Shown in pieces: positions 1-8,405 of a stretch of 41,977 bases of DNA. The notes under the pieces were generated by a model. That model ran no database searches. It saw only the letters and a program-made list of their open reading frames with translations, and was not told where the DNA came from. The DNA comes from Methylobacterium sp. E-045 (GTDB taxonomy: Bacteria; Pseudomonadota; Alphaproteobacteria; Rhizobiales; Beijerinckiaceae), in contig NZ_JAKSYE010000035.1 of NCBI RefSeq assembly GCF_022829685.1, forward strand, positions 1-41,977. Reading direction: 5' to 3'. Each line of letters opens with the position of its first letter. The stretch's first letter is position 1. Both the position numbers and the translations under genes were made by a program.

Positions 1-142
1 GGTGACCGCCCGTCACCGACACCGCGTCGATCATCTCCTGACGCACCGCGTCCGCCACCGCCTGAAGCTGGCTCTCGGGAAGCGCGCGAAGAGCCGACGT
101 CTCGTCAAGCCCGTCGAGGATCGAGGTTTCTATCCGTGACAC
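1..142 (-). CDS. dxs: 1-deoxy-D-xylulose-5-phosphate synthase, N-terminal fragment
   Basis: Only the first 47 codons lie in the window; the gene runs off the left edge. Translation from the GTG at 142 reads through LRALPESQLQAVADAV and ends in SVTGGH, the N-terminal signature of DXS, where the histidine helps bind thiamine diphosphate. The family condenses pyruvate and glyceraldehyde-3-phosphate in the first step of the MEP isoprenoid pathway, in the cytoplasm. A GAGG sequence sits about 8 bases before the GTG, and no in-frame ATG precedes it. It lies 96 bp downstream of xseB on the same strand, the usual alphaproteobacterial order. Confidence 0.9.
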   Translation of the reverse strand, partial: MSRIETSILDGLDETSALRALPESQLQAVADAVRQEMIDAVSVTGGH

Positions 143-238
143 CGAATCAACCTCACGCCCGGAGGGAAGACATGCGCGCAACGTGTTGCGGCAGATGAAT
201 AATTTTTAGAAGCCCACGGATCATCGCGACCTCGTGGA

Positions 239-523
239 CTAGCCGACATCGAGGGGGGCGACACCCGCCGCGCGCCCGTCGGGCCCCAGCGTGATCGTCT
301 GGATCCGCGCCTCCGCCTTGCGCAGCAACCCTTCGCAATGCCGCTTCAGGATCTCGCCGCGCTCGTAGATCGCCACCGATTCGTCGAGGGGCACATCCCC
401 CTTCTCCAGGCGCCGCACGATCTCCTCGAGCTGTTCGAGGGCCTTCTCGAACGGCAGGTCGAGTCCCTCGTCGGACGCTTTCGAATCGGTTGTCGCCGCC
501 ACGGCGGATCGCGCTGCGGTCAT
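239..523 (-). CDS. xseB: Exodeoxyribonuclease VII small subunit
   Basis: This 94-residue protein matches the XseB family in length and sequence. The conserved core from about residue 22 ([20 protein letters not shown]) continues into [20 protein letters not shown], which should form the two-helix coiled coil that binds XseA. The enzyme degrades single-stranded DNA to small oligonucleotides. The first 20 residues are Ala/Ser/Thr-rich and poorly conserved, so the ATG at 523 is the likely but not certain start; GAGGGG lies upstream of it. It precedes dxs and is probably cotranscribed with it. The 160 bp between this start and the next gene hold no visible coding sequence. Confidence 0.95.
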   Translation of the reverse strand: MTAARSAVAATTDSKASDEGLDLPFEKALEQLEEIVRRLEKGDVPLDESVAIYERGEILKRHCEGLLRKAEARIQTITLGPDGRAAGVAPLDVG

Positions 524-683
524 CCCAGGGTACCCCTCATTGTGCCGGTCTAAGCCCGCGCCTGCCTGCCCGACAAGCCCAAGGGGACGTTGGCTGCTTC
601 ATCGGCGAGCACTTCGTCAAGGGTGGCGTCGTTTCGGCCACACTCAATTCATCCTAATGACAAGCTGGACCGGGGGCCTGTCC

Positions 684-1196
684 TTACCCCAGCGCGAGCG
701 CGAACGGATGTCCCTCGAACGCGTCGGCGCCACGCCCGATTTCGGTGATGGCGGCGGACATCCGTCCCCCGCGTCCCAGCAGGCGGTCGGCGATCTCCAC
801 GAACAGGGCATTGGGCGTCGCCGACGGCGATGCGGCGCGCAGAGCGAGGGCGATCCCGGCCTCGTCCCGCTTCGGATCGAGGGCGCAGGCGGCAATATAG
901 GCCGCCGCCGTGGAGCGGCTGATCCCGGCATAGCAATGGATCAGGAGGGGCCGGTCCCGATCCCAGCCGGCCGCGAAATCGAGGATGCGGCGCACATGAT
1001 CCTCACCCGGCAGGACATGCCCGTCGAGGGGAGCGACGATGTCGCTGACTTCGACCACGCAATGGCGCCCGTCGGCGATGCAATCGGGGCGGGGAATGGC
1101 GGTGCCGACCTTCATCAGCGTCATCAGGTGGCTCGCACCGGTGCGCTCAAGGGTCCGGGGCAATTGCGACAGGGGACAGACGTGGATATCCGACAT
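684..1196 (-). CDS. Tyrosine-phosphatase-like protein (HCX5RS motif)
   Basis: The 170-residue protein carries the cysteine phosphatase signature HCYAGISRS, with Cys88 as predicted nucleophile and Arg94 binding phosphate. An aspartate that could serve as general acid lies upstream, for example Asp52 or Asp58. This places it with the dual-specificity/protein tyrosine phosphatase superfamily; the substrate cannot be told from sequence. Its ATG overlaps the stop of the upstream HD-domain gene (TGATG), so translation is probably coupled. It is the last gene of the tag-HD-phosphatase unit. An in-frame extension upstream exists but runs inside the HD gene, so the ATG at 1196 is preferred. Confidence 0.8.
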   Translation of the reverse strand: MSDIHVCPLSQLPRTLERTGASHLMTLMKVGTAIPRPDCIADGRHCVVEVSDIVAPLDGHVLPGEDHVRRILDFAAGWDRDRPLLIHCYAGISRSTAAAYIAACALDPKRDEAGIALALRAASPSATPNALFVEIADRLLGRGGRMSAAITEIGRGADAFEGHPFALALG

Positions 1197-1792
1197 CAGG
1201 AATCGCTCGCAAGAACCTGAAAACGAGAGAGGAACCTCGATTGAGCCTCGGCCGTCGGCCAGGGCTCGATCAGCGCCAGCGCCTCCGGGGCCGCCGGGTG
1301 GAGGTGCCCGAAGACCGCGCCGGCCTCGTTCTCGGAAAAGCCGGCGAGGCGCGTGGCTTCGAGATGGGCCGCCACCGCGTCGGCGCGCTTGACGAGGCGA
1401 ACCTCGTCCTCGTCGGGCTCCGGCAGGCCGAAGCGCTGGCGGATCGCCGCCATCAGGCGCAGCTCCACCGTTTTGTAGGAGGGTCCGATCGCGGCCTTGA
1501 AGGGCGAGATGATGTCGCCGATCACGTATTCCGGCGCGTCGTGCAGCAGGAGTTCGAGGCGCTGCATCCGGGTCCGGCCAGGGGCCAGATCTTCGCCGAT
1601 GGCCTCCACCAGGAGCGCGTGCTGGGCCACGGAGAAGACATGCGGCCCGGCGGTCTGTCCGTTCCAGCGGGCGACGCGGGCGAGACCGTGGGCGATATCG
1701 GCGATCTCGATGTCCTGCGGCGAGGGGTCGAGGAGGTCGAGGCGCCGGCCCGACAACATCCGCTGCCAGGCGCGGGGGGCGGCGGCGCTCAT
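1196..1792 (-). CDS. HD-domain phosphohydrolase (YfbR-like)
   Basis: This 198-residue protein shows the H...HD...D metal ligand pattern of HD hydrolases: His in HVFSVAQH, the HD pair in LLLHDAPEYVIGDI, and a later Asp in LVKRADAVAAH. The spacing and the DAPEYVIGDI segment resemble YfbR-type 5'-deoxynucleotidases, so a nucleotide monophosphatase role is plausible but inferred. The start ATG at 1792 overlaps the stop of tag by four bases (ATGA), and its own stop overlaps the next start, so three genes are read as one tightly coupled unit. The company of a DNA repair glycosylase fits a nucleotide clean-up role. Confidence 0.8.
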   Translation of the reverse strand: MSAAAPRAWQRMLSGRRLDLLDPSPQDIEIADIAHGLARVARWNGQTAGPHVFSVAQHALLVEAIGEDLAPGRTRMQRLELLLHDAPEYVIGDIISPFKAAIGPSYKTVELRLMAAIRQRFGLPEPDEDEVRLVKRADAVAAHLEATRLAGFSENEAGAVFGHLHPAAPEALALIEPWPTAEAQSRFLSRFQVLASDS

Positions 1793-2409
1793 CGGCTTGT
1801 TCCCAGGGCGGCGCAGGCGGCATGCCGATGGCAACCGACGAGATGGTCGTTCACCATGCCCACCGCCTGCATGAAGGCATGGACGATGGTGGGGCCGCAG
1901 AAGCTGAACCCTTCCGTCCTGAGGGCGCGGGAGATGGCCCGCGAGATCTCCGTCTCGGTGGCGATGCCGGCCCGGTCCGTCGCCCGGCCCTGGATCGGCT
2001 GGCCCTCGACGAAGTCCCACAGGAAGCGCGAGAATCCGGGGCCGCGCTCCTCGATGGCGAGGAAGGCGCGGGCACCCGCGATGGTCCCGACGATCTTGGC
2101 GCGGTTCCGGATGATGCCGGTATCCTGCATCAGCCGCTCGACATCGGTCTCCGTGAACCGCGCGATGGCCTCCGGATCGAACCCGGCGAAGGCCCGGCGG
2201 AACCCCTCGCGCCGCCGCAGGATGGTGATCCACGACAGGCCGGCCTGGAACCCGTCGAGGATCAGTTTTTCGTACAATGCCCGGCCGTCTCGCTCGGGCA
2301 CGCCCCATTCGGTGTCGTGATAGGCGACATAGACCGGGTCGAGACCGGCCCACCAGCAGCGCGGGCAGCCGTCGGGATGATGGATGAGGCCTGTGGAATC
2401 GTCGGACAT
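1789..2409 (-). CDS. tag: DNA-3-methyladenine glycosylase I
   Basis: The 206-residue protein aligns along its whole length with Tag. It has the N-terminal Cys of CPRCWWAG, YHDTEWGVP carrying a zinc-ligand His and the catalytic-region Glu, LSWITILRRREGFRRAF, and the C-terminal VNDHLVGCHRH with the other zinc ligands. Tag excises 3-methyladenine from alkylated DNA as the first step of base excision repair. It heads the coupled trio with the HD-domain and phosphatase genes. The C-terminus ends about a dozen residues after the last zinc-ligand region. No Ada-box-like operator was recognised in the 140 bp upstream. Confidence 0.95.
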   Translation of the reverse strand: MSDDSTGLIHHPDGCPRCWWAGLDPVYVAYHDTEWGVPERDGRALYEKLILDGFQAGLSWITILRRREGFRRAFAGFDPEAIARFTETDVERLMQDTGIIRNRAKIVGTIAGARAFLAIEERGPGFSRFLWDFVEGQPIQGRATDRAGIATETEISRAISRALRTEGFSFCGPTIVHAFMQAVGMVNDHLVGCHRHAACAALGTSR

Positions 2410-2551
2410 GGGACCGAGAATAAGCGGAACGGATCGAGAACACCAGGAGGCCGGGTCGTCGTCGGGTAGGACGCGGTGCGCGTGCTCCCTTCCCGCCGAC
2501 GGGGAAAGGCGGGCGCTCCCCGAGCGTCGGGGTCGCCCCCGATCACCCCGG

Positions 2552-3418
2552 TCACCCGGCCGGCGTCACCTCCGGGAAGGCGAAGATGGCGAAGGAGGGC
2601 TTCTCGACACCGAGGATCGTCGCGCCGGTCCGTACCGGCTCACCGGCGGCGACCGCATCGGCGAGGCGGTCGAGGCGCAGCATGGCGAGGCCCCGCGCGC
2701 CCGCCACGCTGCCGACCGTGCCGAGCCCGCGCGGACCGGCGGTCACCTCCGCGCCGGAGGACACGGCTTCGCCGTCGCGGGAGACGACCGGAACGATGCG
2801 GGTGCGGGCGGTGCCGCGATGCTGCATGCGCGACACGACCTCCTGCCCGACATAGCAGCCCTTCCTGAAATCGACGCCGGCGAGCTGGTCCATCAGCGCC
2901 TCGTGCGGGAAGGCATCGCCATAGGCGAAGTCGCGTCCGCCTTCGGGGATGCCGAGGGCGATGCGGTGGGCGTGGTAATCCGCCTCCGTGGCATCGGCCG
3001 AGAACGCCCCCTCGGCGAAGACGAGGCGCTCGCCCAATGCCGGGAGGCGCCCGTCGCGCAGGCGCTCGGTCCCCGGAACGGCTTTGCCCCCACCGGTTTC
3101 GGCCCCGTCCCAGGCGGCGGCGAGCCCCAGGGTCGGGTCGACGGCGATCGTCACCTTGGCGCGCAGGCGATAGAGCGTGAGCCGCTTGGCCAGAGCCGGG
3201 GCCTGATCGGCCGGGCAATCCAGGCGGAAGCCCTCGCCGGAGCGCCAGATCAGGAAATCGAACAGGATCTTGCCCTGCGGGGTCAGCAGCCCGCCGAGCC
3301 GCGCCTCGCCCGGTTCGAGGGTCTCGATATTGCAGGTCACCACGCCCTGGAGAAAACTCGCGGCCTCCTCGCCCGCGATGACGATGACGGCGCGGTCCGG
3401 CAACAGGGCGATCGGCAT
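2552..3418 (-). CDS. ygfZ: YgfZ/GcvT-like folate-binding Fe-S maturation protein
   Basis: The protein is 288 residues from the ATG at 3418, which has GAGGAG six bases upstream; longer in-frame starts lack such a site. It has the GcvT-like fold features FLQGVVTCNIETL and LLTPQGKILFDF near the N-terminus, and the diagnostic KGCYVGQEVVSRMQHRG at about residue 186, matching the family motif K-G-C-[YF]-x-G-Q-E. YgfZ proteins bind tetrahydrofolate and support certain Fe-S enzymes such as MiaB. The SUF operon 21 kb away is functionally related but not linked. It is divergent from the dihydroorotase-like gene. Confidence 0.9.
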   Translation of the reverse strand: MPIALLPDRAVIVIAGEEAASFLQGVVTCNIETLEPGEARLGGLLTPQGKILFDFLIWRSGEGFRLDCPADQAPALAKRLTLYRLRAKVTIAVDPTLGLAAAWDGAETGGGKAVPGTERLRDGRLPALGERLVFAEGAFSADATEADYHAHRIALGIPEGGRDFAYGDAFPHEALMDQLAGVDFRKGCYVGQEVVSRMQHRGTARTRIVPVVSRDGEAVSSGAEVTAGPRGLGTVGSVAGARGLAMLRLDRLADAVAAGEPVRTGATILGVEKPSFAIFAFPEVTPAG

Positions 3419-3572
3419 GGCAACTCCTCGAAGGTCATCCTGCATAGCCCCTCCGGCGCGCATCGTGGCGATGCGCCGGCGGCCCTGTCGGCAGGGCACG
3501 GCGTTGCACGCCGCGCGAGGCTGACATAAGCCGCCGCCACCCGCGTCTCAACGCCGTTCAGGAGCGACCCCG

Positions 3573-4907
3573 ATGGACCAGCCCTTCGATCTCCTCCTCA
3601 CCGGCGGCAGGATCGTCAATCACGACGGCGAGCACGCCGCCGATCTCGGCATCAGGAACGGGCGCATCGCCGCCATCGGCGATCTCTCGCGCGCCGAGGG
3701 CGAGCGCCAGGATTGCACCGGCCTGCACCTGCTGCCGGGGGTCATCGACACCCAGGTCCATTTCCGCGAGCCGGGCCTCGACCACAAGGAAGACCTCGAA
3801 TCGGGCTCCCGCGCGGCGGTGATGGGCGGCGTGACCGCCGTGTTCGAGATGCCCAACACCAACCCGCTCACTACCAGCGCCGAGACCCTGGCCGACAAGG
3901 TGGCGCGCGGGCACCATCGCATGCATTGCGATTTCGCCTTCTGGGTCGGCGGCACCCACGAGAACGCCCATGAGGTCGCCACCCTCGAGCGCCTGCCGGG
4001 CGCGGCGGGGATCAAGGTGTTCGTCGGCTCCTCCACCGGCGCGCTTCTCGTGGAGGACGATGCCGGCGTCGCCGAGATCCTGAAACGCACCCGGCGCCGG
4101 GCCGCCTTCCATTCCGAGGACGAACCCATGCTGCGCGAGCGCAAGGGCCTGCGGGTGCCGGGCGATCCGTCCTCGCACCCGGTCTGGCGCTCGCCCGAGG
4201 CCGCGCTGAAGGCGACGCAGCGCCTGGTGCGGATCGCGCAGGAGACGGGTGCCCGGATCCACATCCTGCACATCTCCACGGCGGAGGAGATGGCGTATCT
4301 CGCCGACCACAAGGACGTGGCCAGCGTCGAGGTGACGCCGCACCACCTCACCCTCGACGGGACCGAGGCCTATGCCCGCCTCGGCACTCTGGTTCAGATG
4401 AACCCGCCGGTGCGCGACGCCGCCCATCGCGACGGGATCTGGCACGGGCTGACGCAGGGGGTCGCCGACATCCTCGGCTCGGACCACGCGCCGCACCTGC
4501 TTGAGGAGAAGGCCAAGCCCTATCCGGATTCCCCCTCCGGCATGACCGGCGTCCAGACGCTGGTGCCGATCATGCTCGACCATGTCGCCAACGGACGGCT
4601 GTCGCTGGCCCGCTTCGTCGACATGACCAGCGCCGGGCCGAAGCGCCTGTTCGGCATCAGCCGCAAGGGCCGGCTCTCGGTGGGCTACGACGCCGACGTG
4701 ACGGTGGTGGACCTGACCCGCCGCGAGACCATCCGCAACGACTGGATCGCCTCCCGATGCGGCTGGACCCCCTATGACGGCGTCACCGTCACCGGCTGGC
4801 CCGTGGGCACCATCGTGCGCGGCAGGCGCGTGATGTGGCAGGGCGACCTCGTCGGCCCGTCCAGCGGCGAGGCGGTGGTGTTCGACGAGGCGCTGCCCGC
4901 GGCTTAA
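3573..4907 (+). CDS. pyrC: Dihydroorotase (amidohydrolase family, QxH variant)
   Basis: The 444-residue protein is an amidohydrolase with the dihydroorotase landmarks: VIDTQVHFREPGLDHKEDL at about residue 59, FEMPNTNP, a candidate carboxylated lysine in GIKVFVGSS, HILHIS and PHHLTLD metal histidines, and DILGSDHAPH with the catalytic Asp. The first histidine of the usual DxHxH metal motif is a glutamine here (TQVH). I recall a dihydroorotase branch with this change, so activity is likely but not certain; allantoinase or hydantoinase-type activity cannot be excluded. Dihydroorotase closes N-carbamoyl-aspartate to dihydroorotate in pyrimidine synthesis. The gene stands alone, with GGAGCGA before the ATG and a strong terminator after it. 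Confidence 0.85.
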   Translation: MDQPFDLLLTGGRIVNHDGEHAADLGIRNGRIAAIGDLSRAEGERQDCTGLHLLPGVIDTQVHFREPGLDHKEDLESGSRAAVMGGVTAVFEMPNTNPLTTSAETLADKVARGHHRMHCDFAFWVGGTHENAHEVATLERLPGAAGIKVFVGSSTGALLVEDDAGVAEILKRTRRRAAFHSEDEPMLRERKGLRVPGDPSSHPVWRSPEAALKATQRLVRIAQETGARIHILHISTAEEMAYLADHKDVASVEVTPHHLTLDGTEAYARLGTLVQMNPPVRDAAHRDGIWHGLTQGVADILGSDHAPHLLEEKAKPYPDSPSGMTGVQTLVPIMLDHVANGRLSLARFVDMTSAGPKRLFGISRKGRLSVGYDADVTVVDLTRRETIRNDWIASRCGWTPYDGVTVTGWPVGTIVRGRRVMWQGDLVGPSSGEAVVFDEALPAA

Positions 4908-4942
4908 CGAATCCGCCGGGGCCGATCCCGGCCCCGAAACGC

Positions 4943-4976
4943 ATCGAGCCGCCCGGTCAGGTCCGGGCGGCTCGAT
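4943..4976. terminator. Bidirectional hairpin terminator
   Basis: A perfect 14-bp inverted repeat (ATCGAGCCGCCCGG and its complement) with a 6-base loop lies between the convergent dihydroorotase gene and the small gene ending at 5026. There is no long T run on either side, but position and stem strength fit a shared terminator. Confidence 0.8.
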
Positions 4977-5025
4977 CGATCACACACGCATGGTCGACGG
5001 ATCGGGTACGGCCCGGTCCCGCGCC

Positions 5026-5280
5026 TCAATGCTGCGGAGCGGTGGTGAAGGCGCCGCCGCGGATGCGGTCGGGAAAGCCCTCGGCGTAGCGCGCCGTGGC
5101 GTCCTCGCCATAGGTCATCACCAGTTCCTGGAAGGCGGCGAACAGGGCCGCCTGGGCCATGCAATCGCCGTCGAGCCCGTCGAGACAGCCTTCCGCGAAC
5201 GCTTCCGACACGTAGCCGAGGGCGGCACGCTTGTCGTCGAGATCGGCCTCGAAGGGCGCGGGGGCGGTGTCGATCTGCAT
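5026..5280 (-). CDS. Small conserved-type hypothetical protein
   Basis: I do not recognise this family. From the ATG at 5280 the product is 84 residues, acidic and Ala-rich, probably all-helical and soluble, with two cysteines in the middle (ECCLD-like spacing in EGCLDGLDGDC) and the tail YAEGFPDRIRGGAF. No signal peptide or membrane segment is visible. An alternative ATG at 5331 would add 17 residues (MFRSSAEPFF...); neither start has a strong ribosome binding site. Codon use is typical of the region, which supports real coding. It converges on the dihydroorotase gene across the shared terminator. Confidence 0.6.
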   Translation of the reverse strand: MQIDTAPAPFEADLDDKRAALGYVSEAFAEGCLDGLDGDCMAQAALFAAFQELVMTYGEDATARYAEGFPDRIRGGAFTTAPQH

Positions 5281-5447
5281 GGCGATAACATCGGTTGCGC
5301 CGAAGAATGGCTCGGCGGATGACCGAAACATATGCCGAGCCCCGCGCCTCGGGAAGCCAAGAATTGCGAAGCGGTTAACGCCGGCGGTCGAATACGACGA
5401 TTTTCCTTCAGCCTTGTGCCCTGTCTCCCGAAAGACACATCGCCGCC

Positions 5448-5918
5448 TCATCCCCCGAAGCGGCTGGCCAGGGCGTGGGACAGCCGCTCCCCCTCGGCGA
5501 CATAGCGGGACGCCGCCTCCGTCGCCGACGGCGTGCAGGCCCGGTAGGTGAGGGCGTATCCGCGATACCCCCGGTTATACGCCCCGGCGAGGCGGTCCCG
5601 CCGCCCCGGCGTCACCCCCTCGGCCTCCATCAACGCCTTCATCCGGGTCGGCCATTCCGCCGCGTCCGGCGCCGTGCAGAGGCTGCGCAGGAAGGAGAGG
5701 GAGCCGATGATCTCGGAGAGCCGCATCAGGTCGCGGTCGTAGGGCGCGGGCGGCGGCTCGGCGGGAGCGGGGGGCTCCTTGTCCTTCTCCGGGGCCTTCG
5801 GCGCGGGCCGCGCCGGGGCGGCGCGCTGCTGGGCCGAAGCGAGGTCGGGCAGGCCCACCGCGAGGGCGGCGAGGAGCAGCACGGGCGACACGCGCCGCCT
5901 CACCCACGACACAGCCAC
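5448..5918 (-). CDS. TIGR02301-type secreted protein
   Basis: Starting at the GTG at 5918, preceded by GGAGGACGG, the protein is 156 residues. Residues 1-27 form a signal peptide (RRR, then VLLLAALAVGL, with cleavage after ASA). A Pro/Ala-rich low-complexity linker follows, then a compact C-terminal domain with the conserved segments LSEIIGSLSFLRSLC, MKALMEAEGVTPGRRDRL and YNRGYRGYALTYRAC. These match the TIGR02301 family of alphaproteobacterial periplasmic proteins of unknown function. The two cysteines about 60 residues apart could form a disulfide. A longer in-frame start at 5999 would bury the signal peptide and is rejected. Confidence 0.8.
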   Translation of the reverse strand: MAVSWVRRRVSPVLLLAALAVGLPDLASAQQRAAPARPAPKAPEKDKEPPAPAEPPPAPYDRDLMRLSEIIGSLSFLRSLCTAPDAAEWPTRMKALMEAEGVTPGRRDRLAGAYNRGYRGYALTYRACTPSATEAASRYVAEGERLSHALASRFGG

Positions 5919-5995
5919 GCCCCGTCCTCCGCCGCCGCGAACCTCATCGGGCAGGTTTACACCGTTTCCCGGTCGAGACGAGGAGCGCGCGGATA

Positions 5996-6481
5996 TCATC
6001 GGGATACGGCATCGTCATTGAGCCCCGCGACCTGCGCGAAGGCCTCGGCCACCGTGTCCTGCAATCCCGGCGTGGTGGCGAGATCGGCGAGTTCGTCGGG
6101 ACGTGCCCAGCGCACGCCAAGAGCCTCGGGGCCGGGGGCCGGCTCGCCGGCGGTCCAGAGGGCGGCGTGGGGATGGACGACGTAATGATGGCGCACGCGG
6201 CCGTCCTCGGCCCGCAGGATGATCTCCGTCGGGGTCAGGGAGCGGACGACCACGGCCGAGACGCCGACCTCCTCGCTGAGCTCGCGCAAGGCGGCCTGCG
6301 CCAGGGTCTCGCCGGACTCCACCAGCCCGCCGGGGAGCGTCCAGACCCCGCGCAGGGGCTCGTTGGCCCTGGCGGCCAGCAGCACCCGCCCGTCGCGGAT
6401 GACGGCGATGGACGCGCCGAGGAAGGGGCGCACCGGGAAGAGCCGGACGTCGGAGCCGTCTTCGCTCGCTGCTTCGCTCAT
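5996..6481 (-). CDS. Nudix hydrolase
   Basis: The 161-residue protein has a complete Nudix box (GX5EX7REUXEEXGU) at residues 52-74, with E67, E70 and E71 as the metal-binding glutamates. Upstream LRGVWTLPGG and the short size fit ADP-ribose pyrophosphatase/MutT-like hydrolases that cleave nucleoside diphosphates linked to another moiety; the substrate is not predictable. There is no membrane segment. It lies 18 bp downstream of the FG-GAP-like gene on the same strand and is followed by the TIGR02301 gene, so these genes may share a transcript, though functions look unrelated. Confidence 0.9.
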   Translation of the reverse strand: MSEAASEDGSDVRLFPVRPFLGASIAVIRDGRVLLAARANEPLRGVWTLPGGLVESGETLAQAALRELSEEVGVSAVVVRSLTPTEIILRAEDGRVRHHYVVHPHAALWTAGEPAPGPEALGVRWARPDELADLATTPGLQDTVAEAFAQVAGLNDDAVSR

Positions 6482-6499
6482 GGGCTCGACGGGTCTCGG

Positions 6500-7657
6500 T
6501 TACGGAGAGATGAGCGCCACCCGCCCGTCGGCGAGGCCGACGAGCAGGCGCGTGCGAGGGCCGTGGCCGATGGCGGCGACGCCGAAGGCGGCAAGGCCGG
6601 GCAGGGGGACGCGCTTCACCTCGCGGATGCCGTCCTTCAGGGACAGGATGGCCAGGGCGCTCCGGTCCGCCACCGGCACGGCGAGTTCGGCCACGCCGTC
6701 CCCGTCGGCATCGAGAAGAGCCGACAGGTCGGCCCCGCCCTCGCCCGGGGACAGGGTGGTATAGCCGGTGGCCTCGCCGATCAGGCGCAGGGCTCCGGCC
6801 TCATAGGCCCAGAGCTGGAGGATGCCGGCCCCGTCGGGCGCCGCCACCGCGACGATCCGGGGCCGTCCGGCTTGCGAGACATCGCCGATCGCCGCGAGGG
6901 ATAGGGCCTGCCCGCCCGCTCCCCCCGCCTGGACGGGGCTCCGGGCGAGGACGGTCCAGGCCTTGTCGGGCTCCGCCGAGGATTTCGCGGACTCCACCGA
7001 AGGTTTGCCGACCACGACCAGGGACGATCCGCCATCCTGCGCCGTCACCGCCACGATGACCGGCCGGCCGTCGATGAGGATCGCGATGGGGCGGCGCAGA
7101 GCGAAGGCGGCGCCGTGACCGGCGGTGACGGCGGTGGTCACGATGGGCACGGGTTTCGGATCGGCGCTCATCCCCACCGGCTGGCGCTCGCGGATGGTGA
7201 GCGTCCCCGCGCGCTCGAACGCGCCGGCATTGGGGCGGACGGGGTCGGACAGGTGGGCGCTGAGCGGACCGAGGGTCGCGCGCCGGGTGCCGGGAACGGC
7301 GCCGCGCGGGGTCTCGGAGACCGCGAGCCCGTCGATGGCCTCGACACCGAGCAGGGTGGTGGCGATCTTGCCGTCGGCAAGGGTCAGGGCGGCGCCGCCC
7401 TCGTCGCCCCATAGGACGGCCAGGGGCACGTCCTCCACCACCTCGCCCTTCAATCCCTTGGGACGGGCGAGGGGAAGGAGGCCAGAGGTCGCCACCGCCA
7501 GGGACACGTCGCTGCCGGGGCCGCGCATGGCGCGCGCCCTGAACGGCAGGTCGAGGATCGTGACGACCGGATCGGCCCGGACGGGCGGCGCGCCCAGGAG
7601 CGAGGCGAGGAGGAGGGAGACCGCGAGGAGCGCCGAGAGCGCACCTCGGTCAGACAT
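6500..7657 (-). CDS. Secreted FG-GAP/VCBS-like beta-propeller protein
   Basis: The 385-residue protein begins with a clear signal peptide (ALSALLAVSLLLASLLG, cleavage near VRA-DP at residues 26-29). The mature part is rich in short beta-strand blocks of the form AAIGDVSQAGRPRIVAVAAP and LLDADGDGVAELAVPVADR. The second is a typical FG-GAP/EF-like calcium loop (DADGDG). Several such blocks along the C-terminal 180 residues suggest a beta-propeller, probably periplasmic or surface-exposed. No catalytic motif is seen. Its start overlaps the 3' end of the SDR gene by 8 bp, implying cotranscription and translational coupling. Confidence 0.75.
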   Translation of the reverse strand: MSDRGALSALLAVSLLLASLLGAPPVRADPVVTILDLPFRARAMRGPGSDVSLAVATSGLLPLARPKGLKGEVVEDVPLAVLWGDEGGAALTLADGKIATTLLGVEAIDGLAVSETPRGAVPGTRRATLGPLSAHLSDPVRPNAGAFERAGTLTIRERQPVGMSADPKPVPIVTTAVTAGHGAAFALRRPIAILIDGRPVIVAVTAQDGGSSLVVVGKPSVESAKSSAEPDKAWTVLARSPVQAGGAGGQALSLAAIGDVSQAGRPRIVAVAAPDGAGILQLWAYEAGALRLIGEATGYTTLSPGEGGADLSALLDADGDGVAELAVPVADRSALAILSLKDGIREVKRVPLPGLAAFGVAAIGHGPRTRLLVGLADGRVALISP

Positions 7658-8405
7658 GCTGGCCGCCGTTGATGTGCAACTCGGCGCCGTTCACGTAGGA
7701 GGAGGCCTCGGTGCAGAGGAAATAGATCGCCTTGGCCACCTCGTCGGGCGTGCCGAGGCGCCGCTGCGGGATGCCGGCCACGATCTTGTCGGTGCCGGGC
7801 GAGAGGATCGCCGTATCGATCTCGCCCGGCGAGATCGCGTTCACCCGCACCCCGAGGGGGCCGAAATCGCTGGCCATCTCGCGGGTGAGGCCGGCAAGCG
7901 CCGCCTTCGACGTGCCGTAGGCCGCGCCCGCGAAGGGATGCACGCGGGACCCCGCGATCGAGGTGACGTTGACGATGGAGCCCTTGGCGCGGGTGAGTTC
8001 CTCGCACAGGCCGCGCGCCAGCAGGAGCGGCGCGAAGACATTGACCTGGAACACCTTGCGCCAGTCGCCGAATTCCGTGGCGATGGCGCCGAGGCGCTCG
8101 CCATTGCTGCCCTTGGGCGAGATGCCGGCATTGTTGACCAGCGCATGGAGCAGGCCGCCCTCGTCGGCGAGACGGCCGGCGACTTCCGCCACCCCGCGCA
8201 TCGTATCCTCCGGGTCCGAGAGATCGACCTGAAGGTGGTCCTCCGGACCCATCTCCCAGGGGCAGTTCTCGGGGAAGGCATGGCGGGAACAGGTGATCAC
8301 CCGCCACCCGGCCGCGGAGAAGCGCTTGACCGTGGCGTGGCCGATTCCGCGGCTTGCGCCCGTCAGCAGCATGACGCGGCGGCGTTCATTGCTCGATGTG
8401 GCCAA
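7650..8405 (-). CDS. Short-chain dehydrogenase/reductase
   Basis: This 251-residue classical SDR has the NAD(P)-binding TGASRGIG at residues 15-22, the NNAG motif, a catalytic Ser in VTSIAGS, and YGTSK as the Tyr-X3-Lys pair. The ISPGEIDTAIL segment follows. The arginine in TGASRGIG and the CSRHAF segment after strand 2 suggest NADPH preference (inference). Substrate is unknown. The coding sequence overlaps the secreted protein gene downstream. The 297 bp upstream, toward the HxlR gene, show no coding sequence. Confidence 0.9.
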   Translation of the reverse strand: MATSSNERRRVMLLTGASRGIGHATVKRFSAAGWRVITCSRHAFPENCPWEMGPEDHLQVDLSDPEDTMRGVAEVAGRLADEGGLLHALVNNAGISPKGSNGERLGAIATEFGDWRKVFQVNVFAPLLLARGLCEELTRAKGSIVNVTSIAGSRVHPFAGAAYGTSKAALAGLTREMASDFGPLGVRVNAISPGEIDTAILSPGTDKIVAGIPQRRLGTPDEVAKAIYFLCTEASSYVNGAELHINGGQHV

